DNA of 64,000 nt from Synechococcus sp. C9 (GTDB lineage Bacteria > Cyanobacteriota > Cyanobacteriia > Gloeomargaritales > Gloeomargaritaceae). Under the pieces are notes generated by a model that was given only the letters and a program-made list of their open reading frames with translations, was not told the origin of the DNA and ran no database searches. The stretch is from the NCBI RefSeq assembly GCF_022984075.1, contig NZ_JALAAD010000001.1:2274455-2338454 (forward strand), in the 5' to 3' direction. Below, one piece after another: positions 26,975 through 36,051 of this stretch. Every line of letters begins with the position of its first letter. Within the stretch, counting starts at the first letter, position 1. The translations under genes and the position numbers were made by a program.

Positions 26975-27412
26975 CTAAAGATGAATGATTTGGAGATTAT
27001 TTAACCGAGATTGCAGATATTCTGCCGCTAAACGCCGATGGCAGTAATGGGGTTTATCTTCGCTACACAAAAAGCAAGCCTGGTCTAAATCTTCTGGTTT
27101 TAACAAGGATTCTATCTGCCGTTTTTGAATCAGTTCTAAATAGGCTTTTTCGTACTCATTCCAAGAAATTTTTTTCTTTTTATATCCATCTAAAACATCT
27201 TGGGTTGGAGCCAATGGTAAACAATGTTCATATCTGATTTGCCCAATTTTATCTAGGAAATACTCCAGGTCAGATTGTTTAGCAAACCCTGATAATTGGG
27301 AGGTATTATTTAACCGAGTATCAATTAGTTTTTTCACCCCAGCTTGTTTTAATCCCTCAAAAAATTGAGCGGCAGATTTACGGGTGAATCCAATCGTAAA
27401 TAATTTAATCAT
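26975..27412 (-). CDS. DUF488-family protein, second gene of operon
   Basis: A 145-residue protein. KLFTIGFTRKSAAQFFEGL, LIDTRLNNTSQLSGF and the C-terminal CFLCSEDKPHYCHRRLAAEYL match DUF488. The family-conserved C-x-E...CHR cluster looks like a catalytic or metal site, but no enzyme activity is established. ATG 27412 overlaps the 3' end of the preceding DUF488 gene by 8 nt. This copy lacks the C-terminal extension of its neighbour. Confidence 0.88.
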   Translation of the reverse strand: MIKLFTIGFTRKSAAQFFEGLKQAGVKKLIDTRLNNTSQLSGFAKQSDLEYFLDKIGQIRYEHCLPLAPTQDVLDGYKKKKISWNEYEKAYLELIQKRQIESLLKPEDLDQACFLCSEDKPHYCHRRLAAEYLQSRLNNLQIIHL

Positions 27413-28046
27413 CGTGGTTCTCACCTTGTTCTTTTTCTACATAAGCAATCTTTAACCCTTGGCGGCGGTAGGCTTCCTTTAATCGTTCTTCTTGGGTTAA
27501 TTTGGGCGTGGGATCATCCGCAAATAAAGAAAGTTGGTCTCCCAATTTTTCCTCCTGTAAGTGGTGTAGTTTTAACATTCGTTCCTCTAAATCCTCGTGA
27601 TATTCTAAAGAACCATCATGGAGAATATGACCGATTTCTAAGTTAAAGGGCATTAAATGTTGACAAACTAAAATCGCCCGATGGCAGGTGATCGGGTCTT
27701 TTTCGGCACACATTAGCGCAATCCGATGGCTTTGCACCCCTTTCAAAATCCGTTTAATTCCCTGGGAAAATTCTGGGGTAGCGGCGATATGTTCATATAG
27801 GGCTTTTCCATCCACATAGCAACTGGGATTTTCAGGACGGGCACCTAGTTCTTTCCCCAAAAATACATAACGAATTTCCGCTTGGGGTAAATGTTTTTCT
27901 AAAACTTGGCGATTAAATTGCGGCAACCGTCGGCTGTAGGGCATGGAACGCACATCCGCCAAAGCCGTTACATTATGTTGTTGAAGCAGGGCAATAAAAT
28001 TCTCCAGCGAATGATGAGAATGCCCAATGGTAAACAACGGTTGCAT
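27405..28046 (-). CDS. DUF488-family protein, first gene of operon
   Basis: A 213-residue protein: TIGHSHHSLENFIALL, ADVRSMPYSRRLPQFN, YVFLGKELGARP and ALMCAEKDPITCHRAI, all DUF488 hallmarks. A C-terminal extension of ~70 residues (HHLQEEKLGDQLSLFADD and on) is rich in charged residues. It leads the operon 28046-26169. No clear ribosome site upstream. The two DUF488 proteins differ strongly, so they are probably not redundant. Confidence 0.88.
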   Translation of the reverse strand: MQPLFTIGHSHHSLENFIALLQQHNVTALADVRSMPYSRRLPQFNRQVLEKHLPQAEIRYVFLGKELGARPENPSCYVDGKALYEHIAATPEFSQGIKRILKGVQSHRIALMCAEKDPITCHRAILVCQHLMPFNLEIGHILHDGSLEYHEDLEERMLKLHHLQEEKLGDQLSLFADDPTPKLTQEERLKEAYRRQGLKIAYVEKEQGENHDD

Positions 28047-28098
28047 GACCCGTTAAGAATTAATTAAATTCATACCAACTAATAACTCTAGTATAGGG

Positions 28099-29256
28099 TT
28101 ACTCCAGACCGTCCTGGGACAAAAATGCCCGGTCCATCGGCAGGGGCGCAATTGGTTCATTCAAGGTAAATTCCCCCCGCTCAATCCAGGATTTGAGAAT
28201 TTCCGCCACCTCCAGAGACCAGGAAATGCTGGCGAGGGGGGCAGTACGGACTTGTGTCCCGTTAATCGTAATTCGCCCGGACTTGAGTTGGGCATAACTC
28301 ACCAGTCCAAAGCTGGGACGCACTCGGCGGGGAATGGCAAAATCCATCACCGGCACGACAATATCCTCATCCTGTACTGCACAAGCGACAATCACCTGCT
28401 CATCCAGAACCGGGAAGGGTACCCCCACCCCCAGGTACAGCGAGGAACCGTAATGTTTGAAAAAACAGCCCCGCACCCACCGGGATTGCATCTGCTGGGC
28501 ATCCCCAATCAGTGCCACCGTCGCCGCTGGTCCAATGGGCACCCGATTCGGGAGCCGTTTTTGCAAAGGGAAATGTTGCGTCCCTTCCCAGGCGATGTAC
28601 CCCACCCCGCCCCCCAGAAATACCTTGGTGCCAATCCCCACACACCGCAAGTCCGGGTCGTTCAACAGGGGAGAAAGGGCACCCGTGCAGGCATACACTG
28701 CATTCCCCAATTGCGGCAGGAGGGGTCCCAGATAGGTGTAAAGCGTCCGGTCTCCCCCATTCACCCCCACGATAAAATTTTGGTACAAATTACGGGGATT
28801 GTACAGATAAAATTGGTTGATCGTATCTTTGCTAATCCGGGTTTCTAAGGTTGGGCGGGGATAACAATCTGTACTTTGCCCCACCGCCTTGAGGGCAACC
28901 GTGTTCCCGGCAATCAAATCGGCAATCACATGACCGCCCCCCCGCTCCGCTCCCTCGTCTTCTCCCAGTTGGGACGCCCCAATCACCACATCCACCGCCC
29001 CAAACCCGGTGTAGCACGGTACCCCATCCAACCAACATTGGCGCAGTTTAATCGGCGGGTCCGTCTGCCCCAGATTCAGCACCGCCCCGGAAGCCTCCAT
29101 CGGCTCGAAGGTTCCCGTAGTAATCACATCCACGGTACGGGCACAGCGGGCGACCCCCCATTCCTTGACCCGGGCTTTGAGTTCTGCCGCCGTCCACACC
29201 ACCGCTTGTTTCGCCTGGATTTTGGCGTTGATCTCTGCCCAGGTACGCAGGGTCAT
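28099..29256 (-). CDS. DUF39 homocysteine biosynthesis protein
   Basis: A 385-residue protein matching DUF39 from the start (TWAEINAKIQAKQAVVWTA) through GTFEPMEASGAVLNLGQTDP, GGDRTLYTYLGPL and GIGTKVFLGGGVGYIAWEGT. In methanogens and some bacteria this family converts aspartate semialdehyde plus a sulfide source to homocysteine. This copy ends after the catalytic region (DYAIPRR-like VMDFAIPRRVRPSFG), without visible CBS or ferredoxin domains. Cys85-type residues (GVPCYTGF) and C196 (VYACTGALSP) are candidates for catalysis. Substrate use here is inferred from family only. Confidence 0.86.
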   Translation of the reverse strand: MTLRTWAEINAKIQAKQAVVWTAAELKARVKEWGVARCARTVDVITTGTFEPMEASGAVLNLGQTDPPIKLRQCWLDGVPCYTGFGAVDVVIGASQLGEDEGAERGGGHVIADLIAGNTVALKAVGQSTDCYPRPTLETRISKDTINQFYLYNPRNLYQNFIVGVNGGDRTLYTYLGPLLPQLGNAVYACTGALSPLLNDPDLRCVGIGTKVFLGGGVGYIAWEGTQHFPLQKRLPNRVPIGPAATVALIGDAQQMQSRWVRGCFFKHYGSSLYLGVGVPFPVLDEQVIVACAVQDEDIVVPVMDFAIPRRVRPSFGLVSYAQLKSGRITINGTQVRTAPLASISWSLEVAEILKSWIERGEFTLNEPIAPLPMDRAFLSQDGLE

Positions 29257-29274
29257 CGTTAGGAATAATGGGGA

Positions 29275-29991
29275 TTATTCGGTGGCAGGTGCCAACTCCG
29301 TACTGCCCTTTTGCCGTCCCCTGACGATGGAGTTGTAGAGCATAATTCCGATGGCTTTGACCAGATTTCCCTCTAGTTCCTGGAACATTTTCATATTCAA
29401 GCCAAAGGCGGCGTTGGCTTCCTCCACAATCGCTTGAACCGTGCCCGCATCCACAGGCAGGGTATCCAAAATCTGGCGGTACTGGGCTTTGAAGGCTTTT
29501 TCGTCGGGAATTTGCTCAAAGTGGTAAAAAGCCACCCCTTCGTCCCCCAAATTCATGGCGTTTTGGGCAATTTTTTTGAGAATTTGTCCGCCCGATAAAT
29601 CCCCCAAGTAGCGGGTGTAGGCGTGCGCCACCAACAATTCCGGCTGGGTGCGTGCCAATTCCTCAATGCGATGCACATAGGTCTGACCGGCTGGGGAAAG
29701 CCGAATTTCCTCCCGCCATTGGGCACCGTAGTAAAAGGCTAAATCCCGCTCCAGAGCCGGTTGACGCACCAATTCGGGGAAATACAATGGACCAACAACC
29801 GGATGTTCCCGGTGCTGTGCCATCGCCGCTTCCAACGCCCCATAGACGAAATAGAAATTCGCCACCAATTTGCGGTAGGACTGCTTTTCGACCACCCCTT
29901 TGAGGAAACAGCGGACAAAACCGACGTTTTCCGCCATCGTGTGGGCTTTTTTGGTGCCTTCCCGTAGTGCTAATGCCAATTGACTACTCAT
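29275..29991 (-). CDS. ho1: Heme oxygenase
   Basis: A 238-residue protein with the proximal heme ligand H17 in REGTKKAHTMAENV and the distal helix YLGDLSGGQILKKIAQ. It opens heme to biliverdin IX-alpha with release of Fe and CO, the first step to phycobilins. Length is standard for cyanobacterial HO1. It lies 18 nt upstream of the DUF39 gene on the same strand and may share its transcript. Confidence 0.96.
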   Translation of the reverse strand: MSSQLALALREGTKKAHTMAENVGFVRCFLKGVVEKQSYRKLVANFYFVYGALEAAMAQHREHPVVGPLYFPELVRQPALERDLAFYYGAQWREEIRLSPAGQTYVHRIEELARTQPELLVAHAYTRYLGDLSGGQILKKIAQNAMNLGDEGVAFYHFEQIPDEKAFKAQYRQILDTLPVDAGTVQAIVEEANAAFGLNMKMFQELEGNLVKAIGIMLYNSIVRGRQKGSTELAPATE

Positions 29992-30113
29992 GTTAAGAAT
30001 CCGTTATGATAATGTGAACAGGAACCAAAGCGTGGATACGTGCCTTCGTTCTCCCCCATTAATTAAAAATAAAGCCTGGACTCCCCCAATACTATTAAAA
30101 ATCGTTAAGCATT

Positions 30114-30653
30114 ATGACGCACACCATTCTGCAACTGGGGCATCCCACCCTCCACCACCCAGCGTCACCCGTTGAGCATTTCGCTGACCCTACCGTCCAG
30201 CAACTGATGGGGGATTTGGTGCGGGTATGTCAGGAAGCAAATGGCGTGGGCTTGGCGGCTCCCCAGGTGGGTGTGTCATTACAAATGCTGGTAGTGGCTT
30301 CCCGTCCCAATCCCCGTTATCCCCATGCACCCCTGATGCAACCCCTGGTGATGGTCAACCCGGAACTGGTGGCAATGGCTGGGGAACCCATCTGGGACTG
30401 GGAAGGATGCCTGAGTGTGCCCAACCAACGGGGGTTAGTCGCCCGGTCGCCCTGGGTGCGGGTGCGGTTTGTGAATGACCAGGGGGAGGTAGTGACCCAA
30501 GAGTTTGAGGATTTTGTGGCACGGATTGTCCAACATGAGTACGACCATCTCCAGGGAACCTTGTTCGTCGAACGGCAACCGCAACGATTGCTCACGGAAG
30601 CGGCGTACCGGACGGAAATCTTGGGTCAATGTATGGGCAATTGCTCCCCATGA
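30114..30653 (+). CDS. def: Peptide deformylase
   Basis: A 179-residue protein with all three deformylase motifs: GVGLAAPQ (44-51), EGCLSVP (97-103, metal ligand C99) and QHEYDHL (140-146, H141, E142, H145). It removes the N-formyl group from nascent proteins. It lies divergent to ho1 and 81 nt upstream of pntA2. Confidence 0.96.
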   Translation: MTHTILQLGHPTLHHPASPVEHFADPTVQQLMGDLVRVCQEANGVGLAAPQVGVSLQMLVVASRPNPRYPHAPLMQPLVMVNPELVAMAGEPIWDWEGCLSVPNQRGLVARSPWVRVRFVNDQGEVVTQEFEDFVARIVQHEYDHLQGTLFVERQPQRLLTEAAYRTEILGQCMGNCSP

Positions 30654-30734
30654 TCCCAAAGAATTTCTGTGGTTTGGGTAGGGCAGGGATTTCCTATGCC
30701 ATATTGAGCTTTAATCTATGCAAATTCGCAATTT

Positions 30735-31013
30735 ATGAACACCGCCTTAATCTCCGCCCTATTTGTGTTTGTACTGGCTTCCTTTGCCGGATTTGAGGTG
30801 ATTAATAAAGTACCCCCGACCTTGCACACACCGTTAATGTCCGGTTCCAATGCCATTTCGGGGATTGCAGTAGTGGGAGCCATTTTGCTGGCTGGAACTG
30901 CCCAGGATACCTTGAGTGAAATTCTGGGAATTACGGCGATTGCCCTGGCGATGGTGAATGTGGTGGGTGGTTTTTTGGTCACTGACCGAATGTTGCAAAT
31001 GTTCAAAAAATAG
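30735..31013 (+). CDS. pntA2: Transhydrogenase subunit alpha, membrane part
   Basis: A 92-residue membrane protein with three or four helices and the sequence LASFAGFEVINKVPPTLHTPLMSGSNAISG (quoted in parts), typical of the split PntA membrane segment. With PntB and the NAD-binding alpha-1 subunit it forms the proton-translocating NAD(P) transhydrogenase. The alpha-1 gene, often just upstream, is not in the window; def occupies that position. Confidence 0.92.
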   Translation: MNTALISALFVFVLASFAGFEVINKVPPTLHTPLMSGSNAISGIAVVGAILLAGTAQDTLSEILGITAIALAMVNVVGGFLVTDRMLQMFKK

Positions 31014-31075
31014 TTACTTAATAATAATTCCTTAAAAAAACTGTTCTACCCCTACGGATTTAGGAGCCAAACCCG

Positions 31076-32485
31076 ATGAATTTAGCGAACCTTCTCCCCA
31101 CCGGCATTGAACTCACCTATTTGGTTGCCATTTCCCTATTTATCATTGGCATTAAAAAATTGGGTTCCCCCGCTACGGCTCGGATGGGCAATGTCTGGGC
31201 GGCGGTGGGGATGTTGCTGGCTGTGGTGGCAACGTTATTACAACAACAGGTCTTGAATTACGGTCAAGTTCTCCTGGGTTTGGTGATTGGCTCGGTGGTG
31301 GGGGCGTGGATGGCGTACCGGGTGGAAATGACCGCCATGCCCCAGATGGTGGGTTTGTTGAATGGTTTGGGGGGGGCGGCTTCGGTGTTGATCGCCGGGG
31401 GAGAATTTTGGCGCAGTACCTTGTCCGGTATGCCCTTGGCAACATCGGCTTTAATTTCCACCCTGTTGGGGGTGTTGATTGGGGGCGTGACGTTTACGGG
31501 GAGTTTGCTCGCCTTTGGGAAATTGCAGGGCTGGGTGACGGGGAATCCGGTAATTTTGCCCCTGCAACGCTGGCTGACGGCGGGCTTGGCGGCGGGTACC
31601 CTGGCGGCGAGTGGGGTTTTACTGCTTTCCCCCCTGAATCTACCGGCTTTTGCGGCGGTATTGGTTCTCTCACTCATCTTTGGCGTGCTGTTTGTCCTGC
31701 CGATTGGGGGGGCGGATATGCCGGTGGTGATTTCCCTGTTGAACTCGTTTTCGGGTTTGGCGGCGGCGGCGACCGGGTTTATCCTGCTGAACGATGCCCT
31801 GGTGGTGTCCGGGGCGTTGGTGGGGGCATCCGGGCTGATTTTGACCCAGATCATGTGTAAGGCGATGAACCGTTCCCTGAGTAATGTCCTATTTGGGGCA
31901 TTCACGGCGACCCAGGGGGGTACTGCTGGGGCGGGGGCAACGGTGGCGGGGACGATTCGGCGCACGGACGAGGAGGAAACGGCGATGATGCTTGCCTATG
32001 CCCGGTCGGTGGTGATTGTGCCGGGGTATGGGATGGCGGTGGCGCAGGCGCAACACACTCTGCGGGAATTGGCGGATGCCCTGGAACAGCGGGGGGTGTC
32101 GGTCAAGTATGCGATTCATCCGGTGGCGGGGCGGATGCCGGGGCACATGAATGTCCTGTTGGCGGAGGCGAACGTGCCCTACACCCAGTTGTACGACATG
32201 GAGGCGATCAACCCGGAATTTGAGCGTACGGATGTGGCGTTGGTGGTGGGTGCCAATGATGTGGTAAATCCGGCGGCACGCCATGATAAAAATAGTCCCA
32301 TTTACGGAATGCCGATCTTAGAAGTGGATAAAGCCCAACGGACGGTGGTGATCAAACGGGGCATGAGCCGGGGTTATGCGGGGGTAGAAAATGAATTGTT
32401 CTACAAAGAACGCACCGCCATGTTATTTGGAAGTGCCCGGGAAGTGATTGCCCAATTGCTCAATGAGGTCAGACAGTTGGGATAA
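31076..32485 (+). CDS. pntB: NAD(P) transhydrogenase subunit beta
   Basis: A 469-residue protein. The first ~270 residues hold about nine membrane helices, and the C-terminal NADPH-binding dIII domain contains VVIVPGYGMAVAQAQHTLRE, HPVAGRMPGHMNVLLAEANVPY and VGANDVVNPAARHDKNSPIYGMPIL (quoted in parts). It uses the proton gradient to reduce NADP+ from NADH. It follows pntA2 by 62 nt. Full length. Confidence 0.96.
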   Translation: MNLANLLPTGIELTYLVAISLFIIGIKKLGSPATARMGNVWAAVGMLLAVVATLLQQQVLNYGQVLLGLVIGSVVGAWMAYRVEMTAMPQMVGLLNGLGGAASVLIAGGEFWRSTLSGMPLATSALISTLLGVLIGGVTFTGSLLAFGKLQGWVTGNPVILPLQRWLTAGLAAGTLAASGVLLLSPLNLPAFAAVLVLSLIFGVLFVLPIGGADMPVVISLLNSFSGLAAAATGFILLNDALVVSGALVGASGLILTQIMCKAMNRSLSNVLFGAFTATQGGTAGAGATVAGTIRRTDEEETAMMLAYARSVVIVPGYGMAVAQAQHTLRELADALEQRGVSVKYAIHPVAGRMPGHMNVLLAEANVPYTQLYDMEAINPEFERTDVALVVGANDVVNPAARHDKNSPIYGMPILEVDKAQRTVVIKRGMSRGYAGVENELFYKERTAMLFGSAREVIAQLLNEVRQLG

Positions 32486-32492
32486 TCCCTGA

Positions 32493-32631
32493 TTAGGACA
32501 CTTCTAAAAATAGGTCGCAGGGGCATTAAAATTGCTTCTTAGAGATTAACCTAGAGCATAGGGATTCGATAGAACCAAGTGCGGGGGCGGTGTCCCTGAA
32601 ACCCCTGTTTTCGTAGGATTAGCGTAGCCAT
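32493..32631 (+). repeat. Composite MITE-like repeat
   Basis: The left part TTAGGACACTTCTAAAAATAG resembles the GGGCAC-type end. The right part has AGAACCAAGTGCGGGGGCGG, TGTCCCTGAAACCCC and TAGGATTAGCGTAGCC, a mixture of the TATAG-type core and end with a GCGTAGCC palindrome fragment. Both element classes appear fused here. Confidence 0.6.
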
Positions 32632-32732
32632 ACTCAATTACCGTTGTTATACAATAGCTTTAAGAAATTTGGCATCTTAGCATAACCTAGATACGATAGG
32701 GCTAGTTCAATCCAAACTCCCAGGGGCTATTT

Positions 32733-33389
32733 ATGGTTCAAATGCCGATCAAACCCCAACTTCTGTATCCTGATTCGGATGGTCAACCGATGGCTGACAA
32801 TACGGTGCAATATCGTTGGATTGTCCGTCTAGTTGCCAATCTCAAGCATCTTTTTAAGGGGCAACCTGCTTTTGTGGCAGGGAATTTGCTCTGGTATCCG
32901 CAACCAGTGGTAATGCCACCTGTTCCTGTCCAAGCTCCCGATGTAATGGTGGTTTTAGGGCGGCCTGAGGGTGATCGCGGTAGCTATAAGCAGTGGGAAG
33001 AAGACAATATTGCTCCCCAGGTTGTATTTGAGATTTTGTCGCCGAGCAACAGTGCCAGAGAAATGCTGAATAAGCAGTTATTTTATCGAGAGCATGGGGT
33101 TTTAGAGATGTTTTTTTATGACCCGGAATCCTATGATTTTTGGGGAATGGTTCGACCTGATTTAGACCACGATTTTGCACCGATTACGGCATTGAATTTT
33201 CCCTGGACTTCGCCGACGCTAGGGGTTCGGTTTGAAATGTTTGATGATGGGCTGGCGGTCTTTCATCCCAATGGGGAGCCGTTTCAAGACCCGGATGCGA
33301 TTTTTGAGGAACGGGATCAGGCACGGCAAGAACGAGATCGCGCCTTTGCCAAGTTGAGGGAACTGGGAATTGACCCAGCACAATTATGA
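32733..33389 (+). CDS. Uma2-family (DUF820) putative nuclease
   Basis: A 218-residue protein with the PD-(D/E)xK core APDVMVV (D70) and VVFEILSPSN (E100), as in cyanobacterial Uma2 proteins, and a C-terminal charged coiled coil (FEERDQARQERDRAFAKL). Large paralogous sets of these exist in cyanobacteria; their role is unproven. Conserved start at the ATG 32733. Confidence 0.92.
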   Translation: MVQMPIKPQLLYPDSDGQPMADNTVQYRWIVRLVANLKHLFKGQPAFVAGNLLWYPQPVVMPPVPVQAPDVMVVLGRPEGDRGSYKQWEEDNIAPQVVFEILSPSNSAREMLNKQLFYREHGVLEMFFYDPESYDFWGMVRPDLDHDFAPITALNFPWTSPTLGVRFEMFDDGLAVFHPNGEPFQDPDAIFEERDQARQERDRAFAKLRELGIDPAQL

Positions 33390-33616
33390 GGCGTTGCAGA
33401 TATGAATTGAAGTTTATGGTTAATTTAACCCTAGGATGGGAGCGAGGTTGTTCCTGTACTGGTTTTGCGATTGTTATACCCATATTCAGCAACACCTGTT
33501 TATCAATCCTGTCATAGGGTTCACCCTGGGGTAATGGCTGGAGCGGGAATAGACCGCCTTGCAAGAATCGCACCAGAAAATGACACAATAATTAGACGAG
33601 TTCATTCCCCGGCCCC

Positions 33617-35227
33617 ATGCTCAAAAAATGGGTTAATTACCTGCGCCAACCTGACCAGCCCTACCTGGTAGCCGCTGTTTTTTTCGTGGTGATTTTCAGC
33701 CTTTTACTCCTGCGTTACGGCACATTTTTTGCCACCTACGACCAGGGCATTTTTAACCAACTGTACTGGAATAGTCTGCACGGACGTTTTTTTGAAAGTT
33801 CCCTTTCGTCTGGGTTATCCGTTGCCGTGCGTTTGGATGGGGATGTTGCCAGTGTGTTTTATCACCGCCTGGGTCAGCATTTCACCCCTGCCCTGATGCT
33901 TTGGCTCCCGGTCTATGCCCTGGCTCCCTCACCGGTTACATTAATTTTACTGCAATCGTTATTACTTACTGTTGGGGGAATGGTTCTCTATTTTTTAGCC
34001 CGTCATTGGCTGGAAGCCCCCTTAGCTTGGTGGATCAGCACCGGTTATTACACAGCGGGGGCGGTGATTGGACCAGCCTTGGGCAATTTCCATGATGCGG
34101 TGCAATTACCCCTATTTTTATTTGCCGCTATCTTAAGTTTAGAACGCCGGTGTTGGTGGCTGTTTTGGGCGCTGATTTTACTTACATTAATGATTCGTGA
34201 AGATACGGGAATTGTGGTGTTTGGGTTGGGGGTTTATTGGTTACTTAGCCGCCGATTTCCCTGGGTGGGTTTAACTGTTTGTTGTGTGAGTTTTTTGTAT
34301 GTGGTATTGGTGACCAATGTTTGGATGCCAGCCTTTTCCGAAGATTTAAGCCGCCGCTTTTTGCCGGGATATTTTGGGCAGGTAACGGGTGATGAAGCCG
34401 AAGCGACCAATACCCTGGAAATCCTCAAAGGTATCTTGACCAATCCGATGCAACTCCTGCTCATTTTGGGTCGCCGTCCCCTACGCATTGTACTATATTT
34501 GTTAGGACAATGGTTGCCCTTAGCCTTGGTTCCTGCCGTTGCTTGGCCCGCCTGGGTGATGGTGATCTTTCCCCTGGGGCAGAGAATCTTACAAAATTCC
34601 CACATTGCCCTGCTGTTGAATGTACGTTATGCAATTAACTTGGTACCTGCACTTTTTTATGGCGCAATTCTGTGGTGGGCACAGCATCGGGAGTGGTTTC
34701 AGCGGCGATGGCAGACATTTTGGGGCTGGTGTATGGGGGTTTCAGTGGTGCTGATCATTCTCGCTAATCCCAACAATAGCTTCTCCTGGGTACTGCCAGA
34801 TTCTGTACAGCCGTGGGTTTGGGTTCCCCTGCATCAACGCTGGCACCATCGGGGAGAAATTCAGCAACTACTGACGCAAATTCCCGCACAGTCAACCGTA
34901 GCCGCTACGAACCAATTGATTCCTCCCCTATCCAATCGGCGGGGCATTCTGCGGTTCCCCCAGTACCAACTACGTCTGGACAACAACCAAGTACAATCGG
35001 TGGACTATATCATTACGGATTTGTGGTATTGGCGGCGATTTAGTCTGCCTTGGAAAAATGCCTGGGATATTCGGGAATTGCACCAACGGATCACCCAGGG
35101 AGAATATGGGATCATTGGTCTGCGGGATGAGGTCGTTTTACTGCAAAAAGGGGCGGTTACATCCCCAGAATTGCAACAACAATGGCAGACTTTGTACCAA
35201 GAATTGCTGTCCCTGTGGCAACCATGA
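33617..35227 (+). CDS. DUF2079 polytopic membrane protein
   Basis: A 536-residue protein with ~10-11 hydrophobic helices over its first two thirds. The N-terminal loop has FATYDQGIFNQLYWNSLHGRFFESS (quoted in part), a DUF2079 hallmark resembling GT-C glycosyltransferases with an acidic residue in the first lumenal loop. The C-terminal ~150 residues are soluble. Substrate unknown. Its stop overlaps the rsmA start (ATGA), so the two are translationally coupled. Confidence 0.87.
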   Translation: MLKKWVNYLRQPDQPYLVAAVFFVVIFSLLLLRYGTFFATYDQGIFNQLYWNSLHGRFFESSLSSGLSVAVRLDGDVASVFYHRLGQHFTPALMLWLPVYALAPSPVTLILLQSLLLTVGGMVLYFLARHWLEAPLAWWISTGYYTAGAVIGPALGNFHDAVQLPLFLFAAILSLERRCWWLFWALILLTLMIREDTGIVVFGLGVYWLLSRRFPWVGLTVCCVSFLYVVLVTNVWMPAFSEDLSRRFLPGYFGQVTGDEAEATNTLEILKGILTNPMQLLLILGRRPLRIVLYLLGQWLPLALVPAVAWPAWVMVIFPLGQRILQNSHIALLLNVRYAINLVPALFYGAILWWAQHREWFQRRWQTFWGWCMGVSVVLIILANPNNSFSWVLPDSVQPWVWVPLHQRWHHRGEIQQLLTQIPAQSTVAATNQLIPPLSNRRGILRFPQYQLRLDNNQVQSVDYIITDLWYWRRFSLPWKNAWDIRELHQRITQGEYGIIGLRDEVVLLQKGAVTSPELQQQWQTLYQELLSLWQP

Positions 35228-36051
35228 CCCCCCGCCCCCGCAAATCCCTGGCACAATACTGGCTTAAACGGGAAGATATTCTGCAAAAAATTATAGAGGC
35301 GGCTGAACTAAAAACCACCGACAGTGTTTTAGAAATTGGCCCAGGGGCTGGCAATTTAACCCGCTATTTACTGCCCCAAGTACAGGGATTGTTGGCGGTA
35401 GAATTAGACCAGGAATTGATCCCATTTTTGCACAAAAAGTATGGGCATCATCCCCATTTTTGGTTAATTCAAAAGGATATTTTAACCTTAGATTTACCAG
35501 CGGAATTACGCCAAAATCCCCCATTTCCACCGCCCAATAAAGTCGTTGCCAACATTCCCTACCACATCACTGGCCCGCTGTTGCATTATCTGCTGGGTTC
35601 TCCGAGCCGTCCCTGGCCTTCGCCCTTTGAGCGGGTGGTATTGCTGGTGCAAAAAGAAGTTGCCCAACGGTTGACCGCCCAGCCTGGAAGTAAAATTTTT
35701 GGGGCATTGTCAGTACGAATACAGTATATTGCCCACTGTGCTTGGGTGTGTGATGTGCCTGCTAGTGCGTTTTATCCCCGCCCGCAAGTGGATTCAGCCG
35801 TTATTTGTTTAACCCCTCGGAGTTCTGACCCGATTGTGCGGGAACCCCAACGGTTTGAGCGGTGGGTACAACAGGGGTTTAGCCAGCGGCGCAAAATGTT
35901 GCGGAATACCTTGCCGGTGGCGCCAGAGATTTTAACCCCCCTGCTGGCCCAGTTAGGCTATCCCGAAACCGTCCGTGCCGAAGCCATCACCGCCCCAGAT
36001 TGGGTACGTTTATGTAATTATTTAAGCGAACAATTGCCGGATAAACCGTAA
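35224..36051 (+). CDS. rsmA: 16S rRNA dimethyladenosine transferase RsmA/KsgA
   Basis: A 275-residue protein: RKSLAQYWLKRED at the start, VLEIGPGAGNLT (35-46) for SAM binding, and NIPYHIT (110-116) for adenine. It dimethylates the two adjacent adenosines near the 3' end of 16S rRNA. ATG 35224 overlaps the previous stop. The last 30 nt overlap the convergent hypothetical gene. Confidence 0.96.
   Translation: MTPRPRKSLAQYWLKREDILQKIIEAAELKTTDSVLEIGPGAGNLTRYLLPQVQGLLAVELDQELIPFLHKKYGHHPHFWLIQKDILTLDLPAELRQNPPFPPPNKVVANIPYHITGPLLHYLLGSPSRPWPSPFERVVLLVQKEVAQRLTAQPGSKIFGALSVRIQYIAHCAWVCDVPASAFYPRPQVDSAVICLTPRSSDPIVREPQRFERWVQQGFSQRRKMLRNTLPVAPEILTPLLAQLGYPETVRAEAITAPDWVRLCNYLSEQLPDKP

Noticed and set aside
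30654-30690. CCCAAA/TTTGGG hairpin after def as terminator
   Set aside because: Only six base pairs and no T run follows.
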